From Pezizomycotina sp. ARF18 (taxonomy: Eukaryota > Ascomycota), in NCBI GenBank assembly GCA_002224055.1, contig AZLU01000015.1:62001-126000 (forward strand): a DNA stretch of 64,000 nt, in the 5' to 3' direction. Below, piece after piece: positions 26,101-37,758 of this stretch (positions are counted from its first letter, which is position 1; the number at the start of each line of letters is the position of its first letter). The notes below the pieces were generated by a model, which ran no database searches, was not told the origin of the DNA, and saw nothing but the letters and a program-made list of their open reading frames with translations. The translations under genes and the position numbers were made by a program.

Positions 26101-28315
26101 TATTGGCCCCCCAAGCCCTTAACGGGCAGATAGATGCTCCTTACCAACGAATCGTATAAACTGACATTTCATGGTTGAAAGTCAATATCACGACATCGAC
26201 GTATCGCAGAAAACGAGTCAATGAATGCATTAATGGCTGCGATTCGTGTTTTTCGAGTCAACAGTGAAGTAATGGTGGTTATGACTCGATATTTCCTGAC
26301 AAAACTGAGAATTTCTGTGAGTATTACTCGAAATATCTGACGTCAATGAATTATTATAATGATGCAAGAATATCCTCCGGGAATTTGCAGGCGTTTTGGG
26401 GGAAATATCAACACCTCTGCTACTCTTTCCCTATCTGCAAACGCTTTGGCGTAAAATTTGTCTTTGATTGAACATACACCAACTACATTACCTCAACAGG
26501 CCATGGGATTCCTGAAAAGCCATACCCTTTTTTCCCCCTATATATTCTTCTGCGGATGGGGACTATAGCTCAAGCTTTCGCGACCGTATACGCCGGATGG
26601 AGGCAATAATCACGCTAGCTCGTTTGATACCCCCTGGCGCTAAACAGAGGTCCTGAAGGTTCCTTGCATACGAGGAAGTCCGCGGAGCCTTGACCATGTC
26701 TATACGGGGTAATCAATACGACGTTAAACAGGCCGCCCTGCCGAAAGGACAAGAATTCCAGCCCAAGTCGTAGCTAAACACCTGATGCCACCTTGAGCCG
26801 TCCCCGTCTTAGCTGGGATAGGAGCGAACACTTATTTCGGGGTTGGGGCCTCGTCTAACTGCTGAACCCCCACGTCAACAAGGCAAACCGAACAAAAAGT
26901 CGCAATCTCGAAATACGTCGAATCCATGGGTAACAAGGGGTTTGAGTTGTGCCGTGTGTGGAGCTTCCAGTGTGGAGAGAAAAATTCTTCGTTCGCTAAA
27001 GCCTGTCAATGAGTTGCTTGCGAGATCCACTCGCGTTTTCTTAGCCTGGCGCCACAACGTAAGCCAGAATGGTGCATCTTCTTTGTATCGCAATGAGCGA
27101 AATGCTCCAGAGTCACGAGCTCTCAGAAAAATTAAAAACGGGGATTCAACTGAGAGTGGGTTTTCGGTTGACGATAAAACGTCAATCTATGGCTTGCGAA
27201 GATTTATCGGAATCCACGGAATTGTGATATTTCAAAAGCCAAATAATTTAAATCATGGCCATGGAATGTTCGATGTATTGGGCCTTTGTAAACAGGTTGT
27301 AAACAAAAGATATTAAATTATAATATATTACTCCCGCTAATATGCGGTGGCGTTCTACGCAGGTTCTTTGCAAAAGGATTTATGAGATGAAAAACTTGTT
27401 TAAATCTCTTAGGAGAATCACTCCGCGTGAAATTTAACTACATTGAAATTCCAGGTTCCACGACATGTAACTTGAAGATAAATACCAACTACAGCTCGAG
27501 TAATACTAAACAGGGCAAGATGGTCCAAACGGCGCGATCTCAAGGTCAAATCAAGGAGTATCTGGAGTGCTTGTACTACCTGTGGGGCGAGATACATCCT
27601 GGTTCGAAGTACGCAAGTATGAAATTGAACTTGACTTAAGTACTGTGTAGACAGGTATCTTTTCACCAAAATTTCTATTACACTGTGGGATGGACTAGGA
27701 GCTTGTTTTTACTGAGTAACTCCCGCACACTGTGAGCCAAACGCGGATCTAGGCGCTTTGCAACCACAACCCTAAGCCTAGATCCATAATAAGCGCGATG
27801 ATTACCTATCTGTACTCCGTAAAAGTATCAAGTGGAGACAGTCCGATGCTTTGGCAATTCATATCTAGCCCTGCAAGACCGAGCATTTAAACGAAAATTT
27901 AAAATTGCGGTATCGGTCAGGCCGTTTCTTAATATTCTCCCTAGTTCAAATCTTAGCCAGCGCTTCTTAAAGCTTGAATCGTAGGACAAAAACGTAACAG
28001 CGGCTATGGCTTCCTTGTCTCTGTTGCATTTTTAACTTTTCTTCCCCACCGGGATAATACTCATGTTATCAAGGCGTAAATCATGAGTTGAGCCGTGGTT
28101 GAAAAATAGGAATAACACTAAAAATCAATAGAGAAACATCGGTCGTCCTCGGCAAAGATATGGCTCATAATAACCTGGAAGTTGAATGTTTCAAGCAGTA
28201 ACATTTTACTAATCCCTTAAAAGCAGAAAGCAAGAAGGAAAAGAAGAGCAAAGGCTCATGCAGTAAAGCAGCGGTTAGATCCGATAATACTTCTTGAAGT
28301 CAGAGTCGACCAGCC

Positions 28316-29127
28316 ATGCCGATCTGCACTATCCTCCTCATCTCTCTTCGGGTATCGGTTGACCGTTTCCTTACCCTTCTTTATAAACCGTCCCATTCTC
28401 CAAGGCAGAGACCGATTGTAGTTTCCCGCGTCCTACGCTGGATCATCAAACCTGGCAAAGTCCAAATCTTAGACTTGCTTTCCAAGGACGATGGTGATTG
28501 GGACCTCCTCGTTATTTACGCTGACGACAATGGGCTACCTTCGGAAGTCTTGTCTCCTGAAGTAATTAAAAACCTATACACCTTGAAAACGGGCGTGCCG
28601 TCCTCGATGCTATCTAATTTCAGAGAGCGAAATGAGAGCTTGTTGCTTTCGCAAGACCCAGCTCGCGACATGCCCGATCTAAAGGAAACCTTGCAAGGAT
28701 CAGGCGACGAGCTGAAGTTGACTGAGGATCTGAAGTCCTGGATCTCAACTTACGACCCCGCGCATAATAAAGGAGCTATGAGCATGCTCAATTTCCTCGC
28801 ATTCCACCACGGGAAGGAAGGCGATTATATCAACTACGGGAAAGAATTCTCAACAAACGTGGAAAGAAATATGGAGGGGCTGTAAAGATTGCGGGTAAAG
28901 TGACGGACGGCAAAGGCTGGGATCAGATTGCATTTGCACATTATCCGAGTATAAGGCACTTTGCTAGTATGATTGGGAGCAAGGCTTACCAGGAAATTAA
29001 TGAGAAGTATAGGCTAGGGAGCCTGAAGGATACGGGTTTGCTGTGCACGAGCGAGCTTGCGGTTCCATGGCCGCATCCCCAAGTCATTGGCGCGGAACAT
29101 GATCTAAAGGGAGCTGCTAAGTTATAG
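28316..29127 (+). CDS. fungal conserved hypothetical, possible dimeric alpha-beta barrel
   Basis: Seen: the start MPICTILLISLR, followed by PIVVSRVLRWIIKP, DWDLLVIYADDNGLP, GAMSMLNFLAFHHGKEGDY, GKGWDQIAFAHYPSIRHFA and ELAVPWP. The opening pattern (MPxCTLxLISL, then PIVVSRVLRWII, then a WDLLVI strand) and the later MLNFLAF and FAHYPS blocks match my memory of a conserved family of about 250-270 aa in filamentous ascomycetes whose biochemical role I cannot name. The two repeat-like halves, each with a hydrophobic strand, suggest a ferredoxin-like dimeric alpha-beta barrel; that is inference. No signal peptide is evident, so it is probably cytosolic. The frame changes once near 28861, in or beside a GG run, where one missing G would restore the flow into the second half. 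The start is the first in-frame Met with the family-like N-terminus. Confidence 0.7.
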
Positions 29128-31365
29128 GCAGAGGCGCTAAAGACAGTGCGATAATGAACCGGTCATATGTTGGCCGGCGTCGTAATCAGAGCTTAGAATG
29201 ATGCAACGTCCATAATTATATAGCGTCTGAGATAAGTTTTATACGTACAGACCAGCTTGCAATGTAAGGGGATGATTAGAAAGTCTAATAAAACCAGGCG
29301 GATTGAATCTAGGATGCACTGCTATTATATTAGAAGAGACGAGAGAAAAATTTGCCTCGAGCGTCGGGAATAGTATCCTTTAGAATTATATCAAGGAATC
29401 GTTAGGCTAGTGACCGTCTGTCAGAGGCAAATGGAGCATCGAGGCAGTGCAATGAGGGTTTCCGTGACTCGATATATCTTAACGTCAATGCTACGTGAAA
29501 AAGCTGAGGTTTGAGCGAACAAATTGAGGCCGATAAATGCTCGGCTAATCGGGGCATCTATAAATCCAGAGATTTCGAGGGGATCAGAGGTTGGACTGCC
29601 GAAGATGGCCGTTTGGACCAAGAAAAGAAGATTCAATTATATCTCAAGCGAGGGTATAGACAGGTGCGAAAATAAAAGTTCATAGCTAAAAATCCGCTGT
29701 AACCCAATGGAGTCCCTTGGCATGGTATATCTAATACGATGCAAGCTCCACCAAAGATATCTCCAATTAGTATTGAAGACTATTGCTGTGTCACAAGTTG
29801 ATAACTTTGGATCGTTGTATAGCTTGGAAAATCCATCGCAGTTATAAATATATTTGATAATATATATCCAAAGATCGATCCTACGTCTATCATAAAGAGG
29901 CATGTGTTTCTTTCTTGCCCTAAGCACAAGCCTTTGTTGATCTAGTTCCCAAGTACCGGCCATATCTTGGCCATCCGTGCGAAACTGAACCTTGGCATAA
30001 AATCTAGTCTAGGTAAAAGAAGAGTGTGTTCGCCACAGAAAACTGGAGATATACAAAGGAGAAAGGTGGATGCAGAAGCCACTTCTGTGAGCACGAGCAG
30101 GAGCGTTGCGGCGTAACATCGGTTTCAAAGGGGATTGCAGACCTAGAATACAGGTTGATAACTTCAGTAATCGGCGATTAGTTCCATTGACTGCCTTCCA
30201 GGTCTTAAAATATTGCGGCATCTCCGTAAGTTCGTGGAGTTTTTCTCCGCGGAACTAAAGAACGCGCGGAATTTCCCAAGAACTCAAGGGTAAGTAAGCA
30301 TGCTTGGTATCATGCTTTAGTTGAAGAAACCTGCATTGGTGTCTTAAAGATTAGCAACTGGAATTACATGATTGCGCAAACAATGCAGGACAGTATCAAT
30401 ACTAGCTATAACATAAATGGGAAACATAACCGTATAATATCCCGTTCCTCACCTGACAGACGCAGGTTGGAAGTCAAACTAAAATGATATATTCCCTCTT
30501 CGTCTTTCTTGCCCCTCAGTATCTTCGTACATTCTTTGAGACAGATCCATTTATGGTTATAAACAATTCAGAAGCGATTTTAGCTGCTTATAACCTGAAA
30601 CCAAGGGACACAAACTTGATACTTCGGAGCCGCGCCGGATATGAAAAATTCTCGGAGCCTTCTCAGGCCATACGTGTTCACGCTATACTAAAAGCTTAGT
30701 AGCCGGAGGTGTCATATTATCCCTTATCTAGGTTCGTATAAATTCTCCTATCAAAGGTTCCACACGCCTTGAGAGATTTTTCCACACCCGCCAATCGCAT
30801 GATCATGCATTTTGTATATTTCCATATAAAGCCTGACCAAACGGAGCTAGCTGTACAATCTTCTTGACAAAAGTCTACATCCTTTCATGGTCTTTTGCCA
30901 AAGTCTTATACCGCATTGGTCACCGGTATTAAAAACCATGAAATACTGGTGTTTAACAGGGATTCACCCTACTGGTTCTGTTAGTGGCGGAGGATACCGA
31001 CATACGCAGAATCGTCGTTTAATTTTCCCAATGAGGAAATATACTTCAGCAATGGCCACTAGTGCGTGCGAGCGGAGGTCTTCCTCTTGTGGGCCGGTAT
31101 TCAAGCAATGGAATCATGGAGATATAAAGAAATGAAGAAATCGCCCTAAGGCTCAAATTTTTGGAATTTAGGAAATAGGTCATTATATTTACAATAATTG
31201 TGATATACTAGCTTTTGGCGTTAAGATCACCATTCCCGATCTTCATCAGTCTTATAAACTCATTTTCTGATATTTTTGAAAGCAAAGACTCGGCTCGAAC
31301 TACACTAAACCTTCCCATCTCGCCATCTAATACGTTGTATTTTACCGATAAATCACTGTTCGACA
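29128..31365. other. no gene supported
   Basis: Short open frames only (for example 29637-29963 minus and 30484-30699 plus). They have protein-like stretches but no motif I recognise and no flanking splice sites that join them. They may be pieces of decayed genes. Confidence 0.45.
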
Positions 31366-31901
31366 ATGTCCAAAGCGATTAGGTGGAAAGAGCCTTACAC
31401 ACTTCAAGAACCCTGGAAACAACGGCGAAAAACGGCGGCAGAGGCTATCCACAGCGAGGCAGAATGGGAGGAACAAAACGATCAATCCTAGAGCTACGGG
31501 AAACAAACGAGCTGAAGGACGTCATGGAGATTATGGCAGGGAAAGGATTTATTGCTAGGTAAGAAGAAGTATAAACCACCCCAGGACACATGCCCTCTGT
31601 AATACACATTACAATATTCCAGCTTAGCGTAATAGTAACGGTAGATGCTCGTGTTCGCAGTGAAGCACAATATAAGTACCATTTCAAAATATGGGGCAGT
31701 AAAAAGTATCTGAAGCATACATACACCGACAACCAGTTACGGGATATCGAGCAGGAGGTCTCTGGGAGCGGCAGAAAGGAAAGAAAAACGACCCGGAGCG
31801 TGAATGGTGGGAAGTCTCCCTCGCCAACAATGGGGACCATCTTAGCAATTGACACTCATGCACGAAATTGTTACGGAGACACGACAAATGAAGGACTTTA
31901 G
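31366..31901 (+). CDS. small Clr5-domain protein
   Basis: Seen: exon 1 (31366-31558) starts MSKAIRWKEPYTLQ and carries the helix RSILELRETNELKDVMEIMA followed by GKGFIA. After a 102-nt intron (GTAAGA to CGCAG), exon 2 (31661-31901) continues SEAQYKYHFKIWGSKKYLK. Joined across the intron, this is the Clr5 domain core: LxExxxLKDVMEIM, GFxAS, xxQYKxxFKxWGxxKYLK. Clr5 is a fungal helical domain, usually at the N-terminus of larger proteins and thought to act in nuclear regulation or silencing. Here the protein would be about 144 aa with only a short basic Ser/Thr-rich tail, so it is either a stand-alone form or a truncated relative. A one-base loss is likely in the AAAA run at 31475-31478, because the two halves of exon 1 are in different frames. 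It lies just upstream of the secreted-protein array. Confidence 0.75.
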
Positions 31902-32579
31902 AGAACGGATTCGGGTTCATCATGTTTTTACATTTGGAAGAGTCAAACAATGGATGGGAAGGGGAATATTTTATACAGTTAATTCGCGATATGGCGTCTC
32001 GTATACACAAATTGCATCTTTGATTCATTCCTTTTGAACCTTTTCGAATTTTAAAACTACTAATAATGTACATATTATCATATTATTTGGTTGCCCACGG
32101 ATTTTGCGGGCAAACAAGGACTATACAAGGAGGGAAATTAATAAAAATATAATGCTTAAAAATAAAAAAAAAAAAAATAGGTGTAGTAATAAATAACAAA
32201 AAACAAATCTTTAGGCCAAAATGATGTAAGGACAGGGCCTGAGGAGATGGCCAAATGTGTAAGCAAGATTTTGACCGTAGATATTAGTATTGTTATCATT
32301 ATTATGTCCTTTTTCCTACTTCTTAAAAAGCAAAAGTATTAAATATTCCTGCCTTAGATTGACTATAGCAGCGACCATTTTAACTACTGCAATCAAAGTA
32401 ATCCATACATCCAGATACAACCGGGATATTCACGGATTCCTATCGATTTTGAGCTATCAGTACTTATTTATTTAATTTAATTGTTTTTTTTTTTTTTTGC
32501 TAGGAAATAACATATACTCATAAGTTGGACAGGCGTAAAGGTTAAATAAAAATGTACTAGGTTTCTCATCCTATCCATA

Positions 32580-33173
32580 TCCCCCTCAAAATTACAGTAA
32601 TAATGCTGTTTATAGTAATATATACCCTTATCCTTGGCACCAATGTACCAATGGTTAGGGCGAACACCTGATGGGGTGTAGGATTAGCTAGGGGACAGCA
32701 GGGAACAAATTAACAACGGGCTACCACTAACATTTAGACCCAGTCAGGCCTGTATCGGCAGACGTCGCACCATGGCAATATTATTGGCCATATCCGTAAT
32801 CTTTGGGCAGAGAGTCTCGGTTGCGAGCGGCTCGTTGGGATCTACACTCGTAGTGTTGAAACAGATGGCATCAATGTCACGGGGTAAATTGGCAGGTAGG
32901 CCGATGATAGAAAGACTGAGGTAGAGACCAGAGGCAATAGGGGTATTCAAACATCTCTTAAAAAATTTGCTTAAGAAAAATAACTTTTTCCTAAGCCATT
33001 TTCAGCTCTTAAGCCATTTTAAGTCCGTTCCTTAGCCACTTCTGGAGGTAGCTTAGGGCCGGCTTTATTGGCTTTAATGGCTTTGAGTGACCTAAGTTAA
33101 AAATCAATTTTTGAAAGCCAAAAATTTAATGATGTTTGAATACCCTAATAACTGGAAAGAGGAAGGACTTCAT
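32580..33173 (-). pseudogene. small secreted protein family, copy A (MITE-interrupted, decayed)
   Basis: This is the diverged twin of copy B at 34.9-35.3 kb. The original start is most likely at 33171-33173 (MKSFLFPVI), directly interrupted by a 206-bp MITE. Beyond it the signal-peptide continuation (ASGLYLSLSIIGLPANLPRD) aligns with the matching part of B, which ends ALPANIPRD. The conserved YCH motif and the T|GTTAGT donor (32732/32731) are recognisable, but exon 1 no longer reads in one frame. Exon 2 (about 32580-32667) is still open and gives GV...YYYKQHYYCNFEGDMDR, in which the first Cys of the family CC pair is Tyr and the usual GT donor after the eighth following codon reads AT. A secreted product is unlikely now. 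Its role, like that of the other copies, is unknown. Confidence 0.75.
32940..33145. mobile_element. 206-bp MITE inserted in the signal-peptide codons of copy A
   Basis: The left end GGGTATTCAAACATC is matched exactly by its reverse complement at the right end (33131-33145), and the similarity extends weakly a further 10-15 nt. TA is found on both sides (32938-32939 and 33146-33147), as expected of a TA target duplication. The interior is AT-rich with repeated TTAAGCCATTTT-like motifs and no coding capacity. Removing it brings the two halves of the copy A signal-peptide sequence together in line with copy B, so the insertion post-dates the A/B duplication. Confidence 0.85.
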
Positions 33174-34599
33174 AGCTTTTGATCTTTCCTTGAATCTGAA
33201 GACAAAAATTGTGAATTAGAATGTAGATCTGCGTTCTGCTAAAACTGATCAGGACTGGTTAAAGAAAGACGTTGCGTTGAGAAGGAGGGAACGAGTGACT
33301 GAGAAAGAAAGAGTGAGTAAAAGAGGAAGAGAGAGCGAGTGAAAGTGCTAGTTTTATGAATTATCTTGCAAAGAAGCTTTAGGAGATTCAGTGGTGATTG
33401 ATTTGTTGAAAAGAAATAGGAACAAACCTAGGGTATAAATAAGCTTTGTTTTGCAAGAGCCCTGGCTTTATTGATATGGTGCATTTGGAACTCTTGGGAA
33501 CCGCGAAGTAGGATGCGATGTTTCACTGTAGCTGCTGTATAAAGTAAACCTTTATTACGAGATTTAGCGCCATTTGAGAAACAAGCGCTCGAGATCGTTC
33601 AATCTAGGTGTTGGAACTTAGTAGCTCGTAATTTACTTTAAATAAATAGTTTGTCTAGCGCTTATCCATTTATCATATAGCACCGATAGTAAGCTAGTTA
33701 GGGTCAGTTGTTCCTAAAACTACCTTCCCAAAAGCTGGTATAAGTTGCGAACGCATGATGTAGTAACCGCGCTCGTACAATTACGTAAGAGACCTGAACG
33801 AGGTTTCTTCTACCTTTAGTAGAAACGTGAGAAACCAAAGCGTTTAGAGATCTAATTTCTCTTTTGCTTCATGGGCCTCCTTGGTCATTTCTTCCTAATT
33901 TTATATGAACCATATATGTCGTGCTATATAGATATATAATATGTACATATTTATCAGTTGCGTGGTTATCTTGTTGTTATATTAACGCTTGAGATCCGTT
34001 GAAAAATAGTCTCGCCAAGACTCTGCCGGAAATCCCCTAATTGAAAGAGGCAGGCCCGAGTAGATACTTTCAAACTTCTCTGTTTTGCTTCCATTTTTTC
34101 GCTATTGATGATATATCTCTAAGACCATTTTATTTTCAAATTGACTGGAAGGAATAGATAAGGGCATTTTCAGGTGTTGGCGTGTAGAGCATATACCCAC
34201 GCGATGGCTCTGTATCTGGCTAAAACCTTAGGTTTCAAGCTCTTAGCAATGAACTTCACCATTTAATATTATAACCGTGATAGATAGCTATATTTTTATA
34301 TATTTGAAAATAAAGGTACCTAAAGTTTATATATTTTATTTTTCATACTCATTAAAATCATTTTGCTCACATATATAATCTGGAAGATTTAAACCTACAT
34401 AAAGCATTATATTTTGGGGGATGCTAATAATAAAACATGTAAATAAATGTTTTAGGCAAATATTTCTAACCGCTAAGGAAATGCCGTTACCGATCCGTTA
34501 TATAACTGCCACATAGCTTCGATAGCAATTACAACCGTGCTTCGAACTAAAACCTTCTGATAAGATAACATTACAGATATACCAGTTTAATATTGCTTT

Positions 34600-36060
34600 A
34601 AAAAGAAAAAAAGAAACAAATCAGGCGAGAGTACAGGGGTGGCTGGATGGGAAGGTAAATGTGTAAGTGAAGATTTTGGCCACAGATATTAGTATTATTA
34701 TGGTGCCCTCTTTCTCGCCTTAAACAAACAAAAGTACAAGTATTCTCGCATCGGAAGGACTATAATGGCAGCCATTTTAATTCCGTAACTATTTCTATCA
34801 TGGATTTTGACACCCATGTATATTCAAGATATCATTGGTTCCCTATCGTTTTTGAGCCATCAGCACTGATTTTTTCCAGGAAGCAACGCATCCTCATAAC
34901 CTTCGGACTTCAACGTTAATAAAACCATGCTAATTTCCTCACCTTATCCACAGCTGCTTTAGTATTGCAGCAAACGCGCGTCTTGTAATACTTCGGATGA
35001 GCTTTTTTAGCGGCTGCGAGATCTCCAGTATGAACACCTAGTAAACTCTACGATTAGCGAAGGGAGAAATCAATTAAGACAGAATAGTTTAGCACTAACA
35101 GTTGTATCCAATCAGGCTTGTGTAGGCATCGTTTGACTTGACATTGTGGCAATAGTATTCGTCATAAGAAATGCGGCAGGGCTCGGGAGCTGTAGAGGTT
35201 TCGAGTGGCCCACTGATATCTTCCTCTTTGGTTGCGAAAGCTCTGAAGTCAGAACTGTCACGAGGGATATTGGCAGGCAAGGCGGTAATGGGACGGGTGA
35301 GGCAGAGACCCGAGACGATAGCTGAAACGAGAAACAATTTCATGACTTTTAGATTTAAAAGTTACTTGAAATTGAAGGGGATTAAAGTATGGGAATAAAT
35401 GTGTTTGCGTTCCACTGAGCCGAATTAACTGAGAAGCGATTAGAGAAGGATAACTTGTTGAGAAAGATAAAAGGGAGAGGAAGAGAAAGAGATACAGAAA
35501 GAAAGATTTGGCTTCTGCTAAGAAAAGAAGTGGAATGAACCTGAAATATAAATGGATATATGCCTCGCAAGAGCAATGATTTTCTTGCCCTGGATACACA
35601 ATCAACTCTTTACATGTCGACGCTAGTATAGGATATAATGTTTGGATATAATCGCCGTACCCTGCGCATCTTGATCGCTAACTGTAACTTAGCTTCGAGG
35701 AATGTTCCAAGATTCTTTAATGAATGCCTTTGAGCCCGGCTAACCCGATAATCCTATTTTCTTTCTCTTTTCTTTTATTTTGTAAAACTTTCCCTTTAGC
35801 GGTTATACATTCGTTGTGGAGGACTCATATTTAGCTAATTAAGCTCTAAGATAACCGTAACCATTTCCCCAAGAACCGGATGAGGAAGCGCATAATGTGA
35901 TTGCCGCGCTCGTAAATTTACATCAAAGATATGGAAGATTTCGAAGGAATTCCAACTTTGGCGAAAATGCGTTAGAGACCAAAGCACTTAAGTCTAAGAC
36001 GCTTAATTACTTCCAGGGCTCACCTGAACCCTTTCCATATAACTCCAAGCATAAAATGCA
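34600..36060. repeat. duplicated segment, copy 2
   Basis: This is the partner of 32200-34150, holding the intact copy B gene and its flanks in the same order. Identity varies from high in the exons and in short flanking blocks to low in between, so the duplication is not recent. Confidence 0.7.
34916..35343 (-). CDS. small secreted Cys-rich protein, copy B
   Basis: Seen: exon 1 (35100-35343) encodes a signal peptide (MKLFLVSAIVSGLCL...TALPANIPRD), a spacer, then CRISYDEYYCHNVK and ends GYN plus the first base of a Cys codon, with donor GTTAGT. After a 62-nt intron exon 2 starts at 35037 and gives VHTGDLAAAKKAHPKYY, then RVCCNTKAAVDK. Read straight on, it ends KLAWFY at a stop at 34916 (121 aa). 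However, a GTGAGG donor sits exactly eight codons after CC, as in its paralogues. One possible last exon at 34860-34865 adds only a Cys, which would give six cysteines. The mature protein is about 90 aa and extracellular, perhaps disulphide-stabilised; its function is unknown. It could be a host- or microbe-directed effector, which is inference only. Confidence 0.75.
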
Positions 36061-36401
36061 TGCACCTATATATATTTAAGTATAATTCCTAGAATTCCTA
36101 GTTACTGGCGCTTGAAGTTTCATAGGAGGCGACCGCGAATAGAGAGCAGATCTAGCCTTCACTGTTTCTCCTCAATGCTTTATTTTACTTTATTTATTTT
36201 TACTATTTTATTGTTATTCGCAGTGTATTATTTTCTTCCCAGGAAGCTCTCATACATCTCGTCCGTAAAACGATGATATTAATGTTATTTTATCAGCAAT
36301 GGTTTATGACATTAAAATCAATTTATATATCAAAATTGCTCAACTAATATTCACAGACTCGAAAACAGAGAACATAAAATAAATCTAAGTCATTGATTTC
36401 T

Positions 36402-37026
36402 TTAGACCGTTTCATTTAGAAATTGAGGAAAACAGTCAAACTTATCATTCCATAGCATTGGATTTGAAAAGAAATGGATAAAGAAGTCAAGGTAAAGCTG
36501 CTGAGCGCTACGAAGACGCTGGTATTCTTCGCTGCCCGAGGCATCCCAAGACTTCTCGATTTGGAGCTGTTATAATTATAAATTTAGCTACAATTTTCGC
36601 GAAGCAGTCGCAGGCCAAGATTCTGTACCGCCAGGGCATAACATACGAACGGTCTTAGCTATTATTAATACTATTTCTCGGAGCAATAACTATCGCTCCA
36701 GTTGAATCATCGCCAGTGGCGACTGATTCTTTTATGTCCATAGTAGTAAAAGCTAGAAGAAAGGAAAGTGAAAGCGAAAATAAATATTCATGAATATTTC
36801 AAGGCAATTTACCTTGAAAGTACCAATTTAAAAATAAGACTAGTGTCTTTTTGTCTCTATAATCATAGATAAACAAATTTGAGAAATTTTTTATTCTCTC
36901 TTAATCATAATTCTATACCGTATCATCGCGGGCCCTGGGTAATTGATTTTCTTAAATCGTGGCTATTGAAGCAGCAGCAATTTTCTTGTTTAGAACGTCC
37001 TTTTGAGAGGGATCTGTTGTTTCCAT
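36402..37026 (-). other. possible spliced small gene, unrecognised
   Basis: Three protein-like minus-strand pieces lie in order: METTDPSQKDVLNKK from 37026, MDIKESVATGDDSTGA near 36740, and a good acceptor (ATAACAG) at 36567 leading into 36402-36566, which holds SWDASGSEEYQRLRSAQQL and LDFFIHFFSNPM before a stop. I cannot place convincing donors for all pieces, and they match no family I know. They may be one gene, fragments of a decayed gene, or chance. Confidence 0.25.
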
Positions 37027-37758
37027 GTGCTAGTCTTCGGGAGCAACTGGTAGTTTAAGATTTACCTGAGAGGATGTTAGGGAGAGCAGGAGACACTAAC
37101 AGGATAAGTGAGCACTACGATGCTCCCGGGGGCCACGGATTTGACACCTTCGGAGGTTTGCTGAGCATTACCATGTGTTCGCGGACAAGCCCGAGAAAGC
37201 TAAGTCTTACTGATAATATTCCACCGATATTTACAGCTCCAGGAAATCGCCGTATCAGTAGCCTTGAACCAGAAATAAAGTAGTATACGTCAAAAAAAAA
37301 AAAAAAAAAAAGGATTACAATACTACATAGATATACTTCCAGGTTACTTACGTTTTAAACAACCGTGTCTGTATTCGTGGATAATATTGCTCATTATAAT
37401 ATATATAGTCTATTTTTGTCAATAAGGGTTGAACCTACACCGCTGATATAATTATTGATGATAATAATTTATATAAAAAATGAATACACTCATAAGATTT
37501 AAATCAGAGCGACTAGAACGAACTATAAATAAAATTTAGTTTGTCAATATTCTAATCGTCTCAGTAAGATGTGCGCTATATGACAAGTTATTTTTAATTT
37601 CCCCATTCAACTGCGGTGAATATGGCCTCAAATACGATCATAATTTGGTTATAGTTTGCGAATGAGTTCCGAGCGTACAGCCATGGATGTTGAGAATATC
37701 ATTCGTTGTCTATTCATTACAAATCCAGATTAGTTTTTCTATTCTGTACTGAATATAC

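Larger units (their letters stand above)
5342..28315. other. gene-poor stretch of about 23 kb
   Basis: No open frame here shows a recognisable domain, codon-like composition over a useful length, or a convincing intron-exon series. Some frames reach 130-210 codons (for example 12652-13293 plus) but contain no motif I recognise. The stretch is not extremely AT-rich, so strong RIP is not obvious by eye. It contains poly-T/poly-A tracts (near 17060, 18090, 19725, 20140, 24460), one TA-flanked MITE, a tRNA-like relic and two strong hairpins, listed separately. The likely content is old decayed repeats and intergenic DNA; small spliced genes with assembly frameshifts could be missed. Confidence 0.5.
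32200..34150. repeat. duplicated segment, copy 1 (diverged)
   Basis: Collinear blocks recur here and in 34600-36060: GTGTAAG..AAGATTTTG, GATATTAGTATT, AGCAGCGACCATTTTAA against GGCAGCCATTTTAA, the secreted-protein exons, GAGA-rich sequence, TTTTGCAAGAGC against CTCGCAAGAGC, and GTAACCGCGCTCGT against GATTGCCGCGCTCGT. The boundaries are approximate. This copy is longer because of a MITE and other insertions. Confidence 0.7.

Noticed and set aside
32744-32950. Short protein starting MNTPIASGLY as an intact gene
   Set aside because: Its Met and first residues come from the end of the inserted MITE; it is the remains of secreted copy A.
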